A stretch of 64,000 nt of DNA. It comes from Juglans regia (lineage: Eukaryota > Streptophyta > Magnoliopsida > Fagales > Juglandaceae). Below, one piece after another: positions 45,701 through 53,200 of this stretch. Every line of letters starts with the position of its first letter. Positions within the stretch are counted from its first letter, which is position 1. The translations under genes and the position numbers were made by a program. Under the pieces are notes generated by a model, which was given only the letters and a program-made list of their open reading frames with translations, made no database searches and was not told the DNA's origin. The DNA lies in contig NC_049907.1 in NCBI RefSeq assembly GCF_001411555.2, positions 30,275,001-30,339,000 of the forward strand, in the 5' to 3' direction.

Positions 45701-46171
45701 CCCTCTGACCACAATGCTGGTTAAGAAGTATCGCATTATGCACAAACCACTGTTTCCAAATTCAGGTCCTGTCTTTAAAACAAGTGACATATAAGAAACA
45801 CACAGCCTTAAAATGATACTTGCACCCGTTAATTATGGATAATCAACAACATCCTCCTCGTCCGTTGCTTAATCAAATGTCCGACAAATCAAATTAACCA
45901 GTATTCAACATACATCGCATAAGAAATGTTAACAAATATCACTTACATCACTGTTGGGTGCTCGCACGCACAACATCTTGGCAATCTGAGAAGCGGCGGT
46001 CCTGGTCTTGCTCTTGCCCTTTCCTTTCCTGGTGCGAATGATGTTGGTGTTATAATACAAGTACGCCCGTCCATAAATCTTTGGCCGTCTCCGAAGCCTA
46101 TCGCTGGTGCGCACCGGCCTCGCCTCCACCTCTCCATCCCCACCTTGCCCAGTTTTCTTCGAACTATGCAT
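27328..46171 (-). CDS. BRAT1: ATAD2-like AAA ATPase with bromodomain (At1g05910/BRAT1 orthologue)
   Basis: Coding exons on the minus strand: 46171-45947, 43716-43615, 43470-41656, 41570-41382, 41198-41056, 40621-40376, 37954-37768, 28817-28752, 28676-28427, 27707-27328. All borders are GT-AG, all phases agree, and the sum is 3603 nt (1200 residues plus stop), close to the length I recall for the Arabidopsis protein. Layout: basic N-terminus, acidic stretch about 180-223, AAA module about 365-600 with Walker A GPPGTGKT (418-425), Walker [10 protein letters not shown] (478-486) and [10 protein letters not shown] (536-545), a second AAA-like module whose P-loop is degenerate, a bromodomain about 893-995, and a conserved C-terminus. 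Family members are nuclear, bind acetylated histones, and in Arabidopsis counteract transcriptional silencing. About 16 kb of introns carry SINE, LTR and LINE insertions, yet no coding lesion was seen. Confidence 0.93.
28427..28676 (-). CDS. BRAT1: BRAT1-like exon 9
   Basis: Acceptor CCCCCTCAG, donor CAG/GTATTG. Encodes [18 protein letters not shown] (end of the bromodomain and the helix after it) and [18 protein letters not shown]. Ends in phase 1. Confidence 0.95.
28752..28817 (-). CDS. BRAT1: BRAT1-like exon 8, bromodomain acetyl-lysine pocket
   Basis: A 66-bp exon of 22 residues, [20 protein letters not shown] then DA. The Asn of AYN is the residue that contacts acetyl-lysine in bromodomains. 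Separated from exon 7 by an 8.95-kb intron. Confidence 0.95.
28818..29639 (-). other. BRAT1-like intron 7, proximal part
   Basis: AT-rich intron sequence with A-runs (about 29025). No exon or transposon border recognised. Confidence 0.5.
29640..29820 (-). mobile_element. tRNA-derived SINE (second copy)
   Basis: On the minus strand the head reads GGTTGGCTCAGGTGGTAAGAG (A box GGCTCAGGTGG), with a degenerate B-box-like GCATCGAACTC about 50 bp on. The head matches the split SINE at 36921-36987, but the body differs, so it is a related family or a chimera. The tail boundary near 29640 is approximate. Confidence 0.6.
29821..31194 (-). other. BRAT1-like intron 7, middle part
   Basis: AT-rich. A (TA)n run at about 30870-30887 introduces a minus-strand LINE-tail-like fragment up to about 30990 (ATTGAAGCAAGTAAATTGGC, CCCAAGTACACAGGAAGTAT). 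No ORF with coding character. Confidence 0.45.
31195..31363 (-). mobile_element. SINE, body and tail (split copy)
   Basis: On the minus strand this reads from CCCTTAAGTGAAAACAATTTC through GAGGTGCACTTGCGAG to GGTGCCAATAAAAC. This is the body and tail of the tRNA-derived SINE whose head is at 36921-36987. The two halves meet within the B box once the solo LTR is removed. Together they make about 230 bp. Confidence 0.75.
31364..36920. mobile_element. Putative solo LTR (TGTAACACCCC...GGGGTGTGACA) with nested LINE-C
   Basis: The ends form an 11-bp imperfect inverted repeat with TG/CA termini. Flanks GTTCA (31359-31363) and GCTCA (36921-36925) fit a 5-bp target duplication with one mismatch. Without LINE-C it is about 2.9 kb, with no gag-pol, so it looks like a solo long LTR of a Ty3/Gypsy element. 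Orientation was not established. Long ORFs at 31901-32561 lie inside it, are His/Pro-rich and match nothing I know. Confidence 0.65.
33870..36520 (-). mobile_element. LINE-C, 5'-truncated L1 fragment
   Basis: The minus strand starts inside ORF2 at NSHRRNNAI and runs through [13 protein letters not shown] (about 36255), [13 protein letters not shown] (about 35845), [13 protein letters not shown] (about 35540), [19 protein letters not shown] and [10 protein letters not shown] to a T-run on the plus strand at 33870-33875, which is its A-tail. Many stops. A 32-bp tandem duplication (35879-35942) breaks the frame. Truncation before the endonuclease is typical of aborted target-primed reverse transcription. 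Confidence 0.88.
36921..36987 (-). mobile_element. SINE, head (split copy)
   Basis: The minus strand begins GGGGTTGGCTCAAGTGGTAA, containing an RNA polymerase III A box (GGCTCAAGTGG), and ends in GGTTTGAGC, the left part of the B box, where the LTR is inserted. Confidence 0.75.
36988..37025. repeat. Perfect 15-bp inverted repeat beside SINE
   Basis: TATGAGTTCAATACC (36988-37002), 8-nt loop, then its exact complement (37011-37025). It directly abuts the SINE head. Confidence 0.85.
37026..37767 (-). other. BRAT1-like intron 7, distal part
   Basis: AT-rich intron next to the exon 7 donor. A hairpin-like motif is present (AATGAGATTA...TAATAATCTCA, about 37638-37690). No ORF of interest. Confidence 0.45.
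37768..37954 (-). CDS. BRAT1: BRAT1-like exon 7, bromodomain core
   Basis: Acceptor ATTCGCAG, donor AAG/GTGTGC. Encodes [20 protein letters not shown] and [20 protein letters not shown], covering the ZA loop and helix B of the bromodomain. Confidence 0.95.
38440..39590 (+). mobile_element. LINE-D, heavily decayed L1 fragment
   Basis: Plus-strand similarity to [14 protein letters not shown], then a broken ADD motif near 38636, [19 protein letters not shown] (38705-38760), the remains of [10 protein letters not shown] near 38930, [21 protein letters not shown] text at 38990, and CCMC-like text near 39550. Every frame has frequent stops. It lies antisense in BRAT1-like intron 6. Confidence 0.75.
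39219..39245 (+). repeat. (GA)n microsatellite within LINE-D
   Basis: About thirteen GA units, replacing part of the LINE sequence. Confidence 0.9.
39591..40375 (-). other. BRAT1-like intron 6 remainder
   Basis: Non-coding. The plus-strand ORF 40051-40269 overlaps the exon 6 donor region and has no family resemblance. Nothing supportable was found. Confidence 0.45.
40376..40621 (-). CDS. BRAT1: BRAT1-like exon 6
   Basis: Acceptor GGGTCAG, donor ACCG/GTCAGA (a weak but valid GT donor). Encodes [20 protein letters not shown], ending the second AAA-like module, then a linker and [14 protein letters not shown], the first bromodomain helix. Ends in phase 2. Confidence 0.92.
41056..41198 (-). CDS. 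BRAT1: BRAT1-like exon 5
   Basis: Acceptor CATTGCAG, donor TCTGT/GTATGT. Encodes [20 protein letters not shown] and [10 protein letters not shown], the core of the second AAA-like module. Ends in phase 2. Confidence 0.93.
41382..41570 (-). CDS. BRAT1: BRAT1-like exon 4
   Basis: Acceptor GTTTAACAG, donor ACT/GTGAGT. Encodes [20 protein letters not shown] and [20 protein letters not shown], with [10 protein letters not shown] where an active AAA protein would have Walker B. The acidic D-E pair is absent. Confidence 0.93.
41656..43470 (-). CDS. BRAT1: BRAT1-like exon 3, AAA ATPase module
   Basis: An 1815-bp exon. It encodes a basic segment ([11 protein letters not shown]), a long Asp/Glu/Gly acidic run, a linker, and the complete first AAA module with Walker A, Walker B, sensor region ([20 protein letters not shown]) and lid. 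It ends at [10 protein letters not shown], where the second P-loop lacks the Lys of GxxxxGK and should not bind ATP normally. Confidence 0.96.
43615..43716 (-). CDS. BRAT1: BRAT1-like exon 2
   Basis: 102 bp, phase 0 both sides, acceptor ATTTGCAG, donor ATG/GTGAGG. Encodes a basic patch ([13 protein letters not shown]) then an acidic one (TEDEDL). The basic part is a likely nuclear localisation signal. Confidence 0.92.
43954..44050 (-). mobile_element. 97-bp LINE tail with 18-bp target duplication
   Basis: T-run on the plus strand followed by sequence like other LINE 3' ends here (GGCAAAGCCCAAGTACAC). Flanked by GGCCCACCTAAATTATAT (43936-43953) and GGCCCAACTAAATTATAT (44051-44068), one mismatch in 18. 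This shows an independent, extremely 5'-truncated retroposition in BRAT1-like intron 1. Confidence 0.8.
44069..44339 (-). other. BRAT1-like intron 1 segment
   Basis: Non-coding intron sequence between two LINE tails; nothing recognised. Confidence 0.5.
44340..44760 (-). mobile_element. LINE-E, 3' fragment of L1 ORF2
   Basis: The minus-strand frame 44740-44426 carries [20 protein letters not shown] and [15 protein letters not shown], matching the last ORF2 residues of LINE-A (WKIIPICIMWCLW, VDFNGMDLHDFLV). A T-run at 44343-44349 on the plus strand marks its A-tail. Right boundary approximate, TSD not found. Confidence 0.8.
44761..45234 (-). other. BRAT1-like intron 1 segment
   Basis: Non-coding. 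Contains a diverged ~90-bp direct repeat (CAAGCAGCACAATAGTCATT near 44849 and CAGGCAACACGATAGTCATT near 44924) and a CT microsatellite near 45149-45166. Confidence 0.5.
45235..45420 (-). mobile_element. Short LINE-tail fragment
   Basis: Plus-strand TAAGTAAATTTTTTTATTAA followed by ATAGGTGTCGCCTAAGTACA and GTATACAAGAGAAACCACCT, the reversed 3'-end pattern shared with 43954-44050 and 44340. No TSD recognised. Confidence 0.5.
45421..45946 (-). other. BRAT1-like intron 1, first part
   Basis: Non-coding AT-rich sequence after the exon 1 donor (GAT/GTAAGT). Confidence 0.6.
45947..46171 (-). CDS. BRAT1: BRAT1-like exon 1 with start codon
   Basis: 75 residues, [11 protein letters not shown]... then [20 protein letters not shown], the strongly conserved N-terminus of the plant family, which supports this ATG as the start. 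Donor GAT/GTAAGT, phase 0. Confidence 0.95.
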
Positions 46172-46201
46172 GCCAATATGATCACAACAACCAAAAAAGA
46201 T

Positions 46202-46237
46202 CTAGCTCCGCTCTTGATTGCACCAATTCCGCTCCAT
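46202..46237 (-). promoter_or_regulatory. Possible upstream ORF in BRAT1-like 5' UTR
   Basis: In the leader exon starting at 46240, an ATG three bases from the splice site opens an 11-codon frame ending TAG, about 30 bp before the main ATG. It would lower main-ORF translation if used. It depends on the inferred splice site. Confidence 0.4.
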
Positions 46238-46240
46238 ACA

Positions 46241-46500
46241 CTGCATAGAGATGTTTTTGTGTTAGAACGGCCATCAATTCCACCGATTAACGGAAAACTA
46301 CGCATGCAATGCAACTTTTCAAAGAGAGGGTAGATATGAAAATGTAAATTGTTTGAGCTTTGTATATGGAAAAGGCAAGCGAACGAAGAAGGTAGAGCTT
46401 ATCTGAGGAATCTTTAACAAAAAAAAAAAAAATGAAAGGAACCTAAAGATACAGCATCGTGAACATCGCAATGATAGGTAAGCGGACGTTGGATATTTAC
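46241..46500 (-). other. Inferred 5' UTR intron of BRAT1-like gene
   Basis: Donor CAG/GTAAATAT at 46500. Acceptor CATCTCTATGCAG ending at 46241, with a branch-point-like TTCTAAC about 25 bp before it. The 260-bp intron lies wholly upstream of the ATG. Confidence 0.6.
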
Positions 46501-46582
46501 CTGATTAGAGATCTAGCGGTAGCAGAGAGATGAGCTGAGCTCAGAGAGCCAGAGAGGTTGAGAGAAAAGGGCTAAAACCCCA
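46501..46582 (-). promoter_or_regulatory. Inferred first (non-coding) leader exon
   Basis: Between the TATA box and the leader-intron donor. Rich in AG/CT (CTCTCTGGCTCTCTGAGCTC-like on the minus strand), as in many plant 5' leaders. The start of transcription is estimated, not seen. Confidence 0.5.
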
Positions 46583-46608
46583 AGGATGGCAGTGAAGGAG
46601 CTGCAGAC

Positions 46609-46622
46609 ATATATATATAAAA
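46609..46622 (-). promoter_or_regulatory. TATA box of BRAT1-like gene
   Basis: Minus strand TTTTATATATATAT, about 30 bp before the estimated transcription start. Confidence 0.65.
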
Positions 46623-46734
46623 CCTAAGGGTAACGAACAGGGTGAGTCGGGAACGAGTCGGGACTGTGCGAGTCACAAGCACGAGTCGGGGTTTTCAGGC
46701 CTCTGGGACCCACTCGTGGCTTCTTTCTGTTCGC

Positions 46735-46740
46735 CACGTG
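46735..46740. promoter_or_regulatory. G-box (CACGTG) upstream of BRAT1-like gene
   Basis: GCCACGTGTAC lies about 120 bp upstream of the TATA box. It is the core site for bHLH and bZIP factors. Two or three CGAGTCGGG repeats lie between it and the TATA box (46645-46690). Confidence 0.5.
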
Positions 46741-48525
46741 TACAAACAATGAAGCGTGTGTGCGCTAATTCGTATTTTGCCACTTCAGCCAAAGTTGTAC
46801 GTTTTGATCACGTTGGAGTCCGTAATTTTTGCTTATGTGGCGGTTGATTATTGGGTTATTCTGTAAGAAGGTTTCGGAAGGCAAAGAGATCTTTTGTTTT
46901 TTCGTTTTTCTCGAACTAATGAATCATTTAGTAATGACACACAATGGCTGAGTTGTTCTTTGGATGTCACCTGTGTTTTTGTTTTCACCCGTGTATCGCA
47001 AATTAGGTTATTTCCGAGTTTTTATGGGATATGCATGTATGATTGTGACAAATTTTGAGACTTTTTTAAGATTGGGTTTTGAAAAAGAAAAATGATATTT
47101 GTAATCGTAATATGCAAATGCAGCATAATCTTTTTTTAAAAAAGTGAGTAAATACACGAGGGACCTAATGGAAAAAAATTAATTTTTTTATAATAAATCA
47201 TATTTTGTTCACACTAATTACGTAATGTTTGTACATTCCATAACTATAGGTAGTAATACTCTTTGAAAAATAAGAAAGGAAATTTTGAATAATTTTTTTT
47301 TTAAAAAATAAGTTTTATAATAGAGTTTGTAAAAGTTAATTACAGAATTAAAAATTTTGTTTGAATATATAATTTTTTAAGAATATTTTTATTTTGAAAT
47401 TTATGTAAAAATTACATTAATTTTTGTGTTTAGGCAATGATTGAATAATAAAATTGAAATAAAAAGTTTTTTGGATTTAATCTCCAACTTCTCTTTCCTT
47501 TAATTCTATAAAGAGATGTACATATGGAGCTTATAACTCAGTCTCATTTTCTCCTTTGCTAGTATAATCGGAACGTATTAATTAGACTATAAGTCAATCG
47601 ATTATATCTGAATAATCTTGAAAAATGAACGTCAGCTCTAAAATATAATAATTAACACAAGAGTAATTGCAACAAATCTCTATACTTAATTTCCTTTCTT
47701 ATTTTACTAGATAAATGATAGTTGCATTCGTGAGTGTGTAATCACTTTGAAAAAATTAAATAAAATATATGATCTACATGAAAAAAATTAATTTTTTAAT
47801 AATAGATCTTACTCTTTTTCAAAATGATTATACGATACTTGCGTACTTTATGACTGTATGTAACATTATTCATTTTATATAAAATTATTATTTGTCAGTT
47901 AAGCTTTCTTTTCCGCCTTCTAGGAAACAATAGGAAACAACTCAAAAGAATCTTTCCATCCGCCCGCCCACGACTTGGAGCTACCTATCCGTTGTGGGTT
48001 TGTTGTCTATCTTACCCTTGTACACTAGCCATTATGAATGGTCATGTAAATCTCTAAGATTGATTTTTATTGATTTTATCCATAAATACATGTAAGACTT
48101 AGGAATGATTAATGGAAGAGTGGCATGCTATTGTTAATTTGGATAGAGTTCGGCTACCGTACTTGTCAAAAATGCGGTCTTAGTCAAGCACTAATGTGGC
48201 CATGATAGGAAAAATTGAACAAAGGAAAATGATTTATATATAATATTTTTCACAACACTTTACGTAACTATATTTTAAAAATATCTTATAAAAATAATAT
48301 TATTTTATAAAAATATTCTCATTTTATACAATATGTATTGTGTATATTATCAAAAATCGAAAATTTTAGATATATTCTATAGTTACTTTTCTTCACTTTT
48401 TCTTAAACTTTTTATGTTGTCTTTGTTATAATTTTTGCTGATGTTATTTTTTTGGTCTTCTACCGACGGTGGCTTTATTTCGGTTTTGAGCCTAATTTTT
48501 TTTAGTCGGTCTACGCTATCGTTCA
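46741..48525. other. AT-rich intergenic DNA with decayed MITEs
   Basis: Two related segments at about 47134-47290 and 47735-47880 share AAAAAAATTAATTTTTTTA followed by ATAATAGATC/ATAATAAATC and a GTACTTTATGACTGTATGTA-like end, suggesting copies of one MITE. No ORF with coding character. Confidence 0.45.
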
Positions 48526-48750
48526 GGGCCCGTTTGTTTTCAGAGATGAGATGAGATGAGTTGAGATTAAAGTTAAAAAATTAAATAAAATATTATTAAA
48601 ATATATTTTTTAATATTATTGTTGTTTTGAAATTTGAAAAAGTTGAATTGTTTATTTTATTTTGTGTGGGGATTTGGGAAAGTTGTAATGATGAGGTGAG
48701 ATGAGATGAGATGAGATGAGATGAGATGTTTTTGGAAAACAAACAAGGCC
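48526..48750. mobile_element. MITE with GAGATG repeats
   Basis: Ends GGGCCCGTTTGTTTTC and (complement) GGCCTTGTTTGTTTTC form a 16-bp imperfect terminal inverted repeat. Flanked by TTCA on both sides (48522-48525, 48751-48754). Interior subterminal GAGAT/GAGATG tandem units at both ends (48542-48565, 48695-48727). 225 bp, non-coding. Confidence 0.8.
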
Positions 48751-48761
48751 TTCAAAGTAAT

Positions 48762-48939
48762 CTGCTCAAGTTGACCGCTCATAGCTCTTTAATTTTTTTT
48801 TTTTTTATTTTTCTTTTCACTATTTTTTAATATATTTAAATATTTTAAAAAATAAAACAAAATATTCTAATACACTTAAAATCATTTTCCTAATCATTAA
48901 GTAAAAAAAAAATATTTGTCAAGCAGTGAACTTGAGCAG
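48762..48939. mobile_element. Second MITE-like inverted-repeat element
   Basis: CTGCTCAAGTTGACCGCT at the left end and the complement CTGCTCAAGTTCACTGCT at the right end. AT-rich core, 178 bp. TSD uncertain. It begins 11 bp after the GAGATG MITE. Confidence 0.65.
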
Positions 48940-49375
48940 TACAATTTGGGAGACAAAGTAATTTTTTCCAATTTTTTTTTCATAGAACCGGAAAGTTGAG
49001 AAGTGAAGACTAGTGATATTTTTCTTCACTTTTGCCACTCCAAGAACTGACCCTAAAAGTAGTGACATATTCTGTAGTTTTTTTAATTGATATATAGTAC
49101 GTGGTCTGTGAAAATCTTTTCACCAGTTACTAGTGTGTGCTGATTGGGCAGAAAATTTGCCCACTGGTTGATCTTTGATTCTAAAGCTTATATTAAAATA
49201 AAGGAATTTTTCTTATATTTCATTTTCTGTGATTTGTAAAAGATTAATTATCACCTCTGACATGTCGATTTGGGTCTGGTACACAGCTTCATTAACTGCG
49301 TGTACTATTCGTTGGAGGTTCCGAGTATTCAAATTTGTTGTCTAATTTTTTTACCTTCCAATATTTGCTGATGAT
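48940..49375. other. Intergenic AT-rich sequence
   Basis: No ORF, repeat or signal that I can support. Confidence 0.5.
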
Positions 49376-50073
49376 AGGGGTATAATCAGTACATTTCGAT
49401 CCGGTCTAATTCTTTTTTTCAATTTTATAAATTATTTATGTTAGTAATAATATGATATTTACATTTATTAAATTATTAGTTTATTTATATTATAGTATAA
49501 GTACATTATTTTATAATAATTAATATATACTAGTATAATATTAAATTTAACTATAGTTTATATAAATTTTAGATTTTTTATATAAGTATATATGATCAAA
49601 TGGATAAAAATGTATTTACAAAAGGAATATATATTATAATTTATTATGCAAAAAATGTATTTATCCTTTATATTTATATATCAAAAAGAAGTTTATATTA
49701 ATAACATAATATTAATGTTTATGTTTAAGATTAAAATTTTATGTTATATTAATTTTATATTATAAAATTAAAATTTATACGTTATATCAGATGTTATATT
49801 AAAAATTATAAAATTAATTTTTTGTTATATCACATGTTATATTAATTTTATATTATAAGATTAATATACTTGAATAATAAAATTAGAATTTCATATTATA
49901 TTAATTAGCAATTTAGCATATAATATATATAATATAATATAAAAAATTATAAATATATATACCGATTTGTTTTGGTTTAAACCGATTTTCAAAATATGGA
50001 AATCGGTACCTCATTGGACCGTTTACAAACCGGATTGGTTCAATCGATTTTTCAGTTTTTTTTATACACCCTT
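49376..50073. mobile_element. hAT-like MITE, copy 1
   Basis: Starts AGGGGTATAA, ends TTATACACCCTT. Subterminal CCGGTC/AACCGG motifs (CGATCCGGTC near 49401, ACAAACCGGATTGG near 50027) and a very AT-rich core full of short palindromes. Same family as 54527-55164 and 58370-58913. TSD only weakly visible. Confidence 0.65.
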
Positions 50074-50151
50074 AGTTGATTATGTAGCCCAAGATATATT
50101 GTATATAATTTTGTAATTAGTTGTTGAATATGTCACTAATAATTATAATAT

Positions 50152-51774
50152 TTGCTTAGTATAATAGATGATCATTGCACCAATGATGATAATCGTGGCG
50201 ATAATATTGGGACACAAAAAGTGGTCGAAGAACCAAAGGTTGGAATGATTTTTGCCTCAGAATATGAGATTATGGCATATTATACAAAATATGCTAAGAC
50301 TCAGGAGTTTGGTGTATCCAAAAGAAGTTTTAGACCTGGAGATGACGTAAAATTGAGGTACTTCACTCTCGCATGTATACGTCAAGGCATGACTAAATCC
50401 ACATCTTATAACGTTCTTAGGCCAAGACCAATCGAGAGATTCGGATGCAAGACAAAAATCAACGCAATTCTTTGTCTTGATGGAAGGTATACACTTTATA
50501 CAGTTGAACTTAATACACACATGCATTGAGTCTAGGAAAAGCGAGATTTTTTAAATGCAATAGAAATATGGATTTAGCCACAAAGAAATGATTGGATGTA
50601 TAAGATATCGCTACTATAAAGGTAAGTGAAAGCTTTAAGTCTTTCGTAGTTCAAGTTGGTGGTTATGAGAACCTAATATTTAGATAAACGATTGCTGAAA
50701 TTATTTTGATAAGGTGAGACAGCTACGACCTTGTGTTGTCTGAATGCAGCAGAAGATCGATTGTTTTTATTGTATCATAGATATGAATGATGAGAGCCAT
50801 TTAAGAAATGTCTTTTAGGAAGATGCCCGAAGTCGGGCTGTCAATAAATATTTTAAAGATATGATAATATTCGACACAACCTACTTCATCAACATGTATA
50901 AGATGTCATTTGCTCCTTTGTAAGGCTAAACCAAAATGGTCGGTCAATTCTCTTTTATTATGGTTTAATATCACGTGAATATGTGAATATTTTTGTGTGT
51001 TTATTTCAATACAGGTTGAATTGCATGGAAGGTCAAGCTCCTTTGACAATAATAACAGATCAAGATGAAGCAATGCAAATTACTATTACTACTGTCTTTC
51101 TAGCATCACGACACAAATTTTGTCTATAGTACATTCTTAAGAAGTTTCCAGAAAAAATTGGATTACATTCACAATATGAAGCAATCAAGAGCAGGATATA
51201 AAATTGTGTTTATGATTGTTTAACTACAAATAACTTCGAAGACAGTTGGAAAACACTATTAGACACTTACAATTTGCATGATCATGTTTGGCTAGAATGT
51301 TTTTATGATGAGAGGCATATGTCGATACCTGTATATGTTAAAAATATATTTTTGACTGAGATGTCAACTATTCAAAGAAGCGAGAGTACGAATGTTTTTT
51401 CGACGATTACGTTAACTCAAAAACTTTCTTAAAGTAATTTGTTGAGTAATATGATAATGCAATTAAACAAAAATTTGAGAACGAGACTACAGCTGATTTC
51501 AGTTAATTTCATACATAACTTTTCATGCATAATTCATTATGAAATTGAGAAACAACTTCAATCACTTTACACCAATGCAAAATTCAAAAAAGTTCAAGAC
51601 AAATTTAAGGGATTTATATATTGTCGTCCAAATTTGGTTAGTTGTGAAGGTGTTGTACAAACCTACAGAGTATTCGATGAGGTCAAGGTTTATGATGAAT
51701 TTATTAAGCTAGTTAATTTGTCAGTACATACATTGAAAGTTGTGAAGTTGAAAGGGTTACATAGTGTGCAATAA
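50152..51774 (+). pseudogene. FAR1/FHY3-like (MULE-derived transposase) pseudogene
   Basis: The first frame (50152-50529) has the layout of the FAR1 DNA-binding domain: PKVGMIFASEYEIMAYYTKY, GVSKRSF, ACIRQGMT, RFGCKTKINA, then a terminal His. Frameshifts follow. A MULE-type transposase segment appears as ITDQDEAM near 51055, HKFCL near 51113, DSWKTLLDTYNLHDHVWLEC near 51240-51300, and STIQRSESTNVF near 51366. The last frame (51439-51774) matches the C-terminal region. Mutator-like transposase or a decayed FAR1-related gene; not functional. Confidence 0.75.
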
Positions 51775-52014
51775 AAATAAATAGAAAACTGAAAGGGTTA
51801 ATTTGTCGGTTACTAAGTTACATTACCAACTAGACAATCTTACTTTGATTACATAGTGTGCAATAAAAATAAATAGAAAACAACACCATGACAACTGGAC
51901 AATCTTATTGAAAGGGTTAATTTGTCAGTTACCAAGTTACATTACCAACTGGACAATCTTACTTTGATTACATAGTGTGCAATAAAAATAAATAGAAAAC
52001 AACACCATGACAAC
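51749..52014 (+). repeat. 119-bp tandem repeat
   Basis: GAAAGGGTTAATTTGTC starts at 51791 and 51910, and GATTACATAGTGTGCAATAA at 51847 and 51966, both 119 bp apart. A partial copy precedes at 51749. It overlaps the end of the FAR1-like pseudogene, so the repeat arose from its 3' end. Confidence 0.85.
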
Positions 52015-52902
52015 AAAAGTGCTATCTTACACCTTGTAATTTTCAATCGATGCTTTGTTGCTTCAATCTCCATTACAACTCTGACTCTAATTAATTCTAG
52101 TTCTAGAGTTGAAAGGGTTTGATCAATTTTGATACTCAAACATTCATTTATCCTTTTTTTTTTTCTTATGTTTAAGCAACATGTTTCCGTAATTAGGAAG
52201 TTTTAGGTCAACCCAATAGAAATATTTATAGAATCTCTCAAACCGAAAACCATAAGAAGCCATCAAGATCTTAATATGATATGCAACATACAACAATGGA
52301 GTAATAATTAAACTTTTCATTTCACCTTCCAATTTCTACATGTAGAGAAAAGGCATCCAAAACTATCTTCCTTACTAGAAATTTTCATGCATGCTTTTTC
52401 ATTATAATAATAGGGATGGGTCCTTAAATGATGGTATGGATGTTGTTATTTGTGACATTCTGACAATATTTTATCACTAATAAAAAATAGTAGCCACAAC
52501 AAGACATTGTACGAGCTGATGGAAATTCCAGACATATTGTGGAAGCACTCAACCATATTAGAAAACTGAACAACATCTATCAGGGTTTATTTCACCAAGT
52601 CTCAAGCTAAACATATTGTAATATTGAAACACTGCATATTACAATCACTGCATATTCCACCAAGTTCCAACTCATAATTTGGGCAAACAAGCTAAAGGTG
52701 ACTGAAACACTATATATTACACTCAAATGGATCGAACTTTATTAAAAAATAAGGCAATACATGAGAATGGAATTACAACAAGCAAACTAGAAAAATTAAC
52801 AGTGGGGAGAACTTATACCTCAAGAATCAGAGAGTCTAAGATAGGGAAGAATGGTATACTCTACCTTTGTAGGAGATGAGAGAATGAGAGCTTGGGGTTT
52901 CA
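52015..52902. other. Intergenic sequence
   Basis: AT-rich, no credible ORF. ATATTACA-type phrases near 52635 and 52710 recur with CACTGCATATTAC but form no clear repeat array. Confidence 0.5.
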
Positions 52903-53200
52903 TAGGGGGGCTGCGGCGCTAGGGTTTCACAAGAGGGTGGGGCTGTGGCATAAGGTTTCACTAGAGGCAGTTGTGTCATTGAGGAGGGGTAGTGGAGTAA
53001 GGGTTTCACAGGAGGCAGTTGCGAAACTAGGGGAATAGAGGCTAATAGCAGCGTAGGGTTTCAGGAGAGGGAGCTACGACGCTAGGGTCTCACTAGAGGG
53101 GGCAGCGGCACTAGGGTCTCACGGGAGGGGGCAGCGACTCTAGGGCTTCAAAGGAGAGGGGCAACGGTGCTAGGGTTTCACGGGAATGGACAATGACGTT
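52903..53200 (-). repeat. 29-bp minisatellite (TGARACCCTAG unit)
   Basis: Minus-strand unit TGAAACCCTAG followed by YGCCGCTGCCCCCTCTNG. At least six copies are 29 to 30 bp long, others carry inserts. Composition is GC-rich against AT-rich flanks. The units have in-frame stops, so it is non-coding. Confidence 0.8.

Noticed and set aside
45926..46333. Plus-strand 135-codon ORF and a second minus-strand 123-codon ORF
   Set aside because: Both are shadows of BRAT1-like exon 1, whose frame matches the conserved N-terminus.
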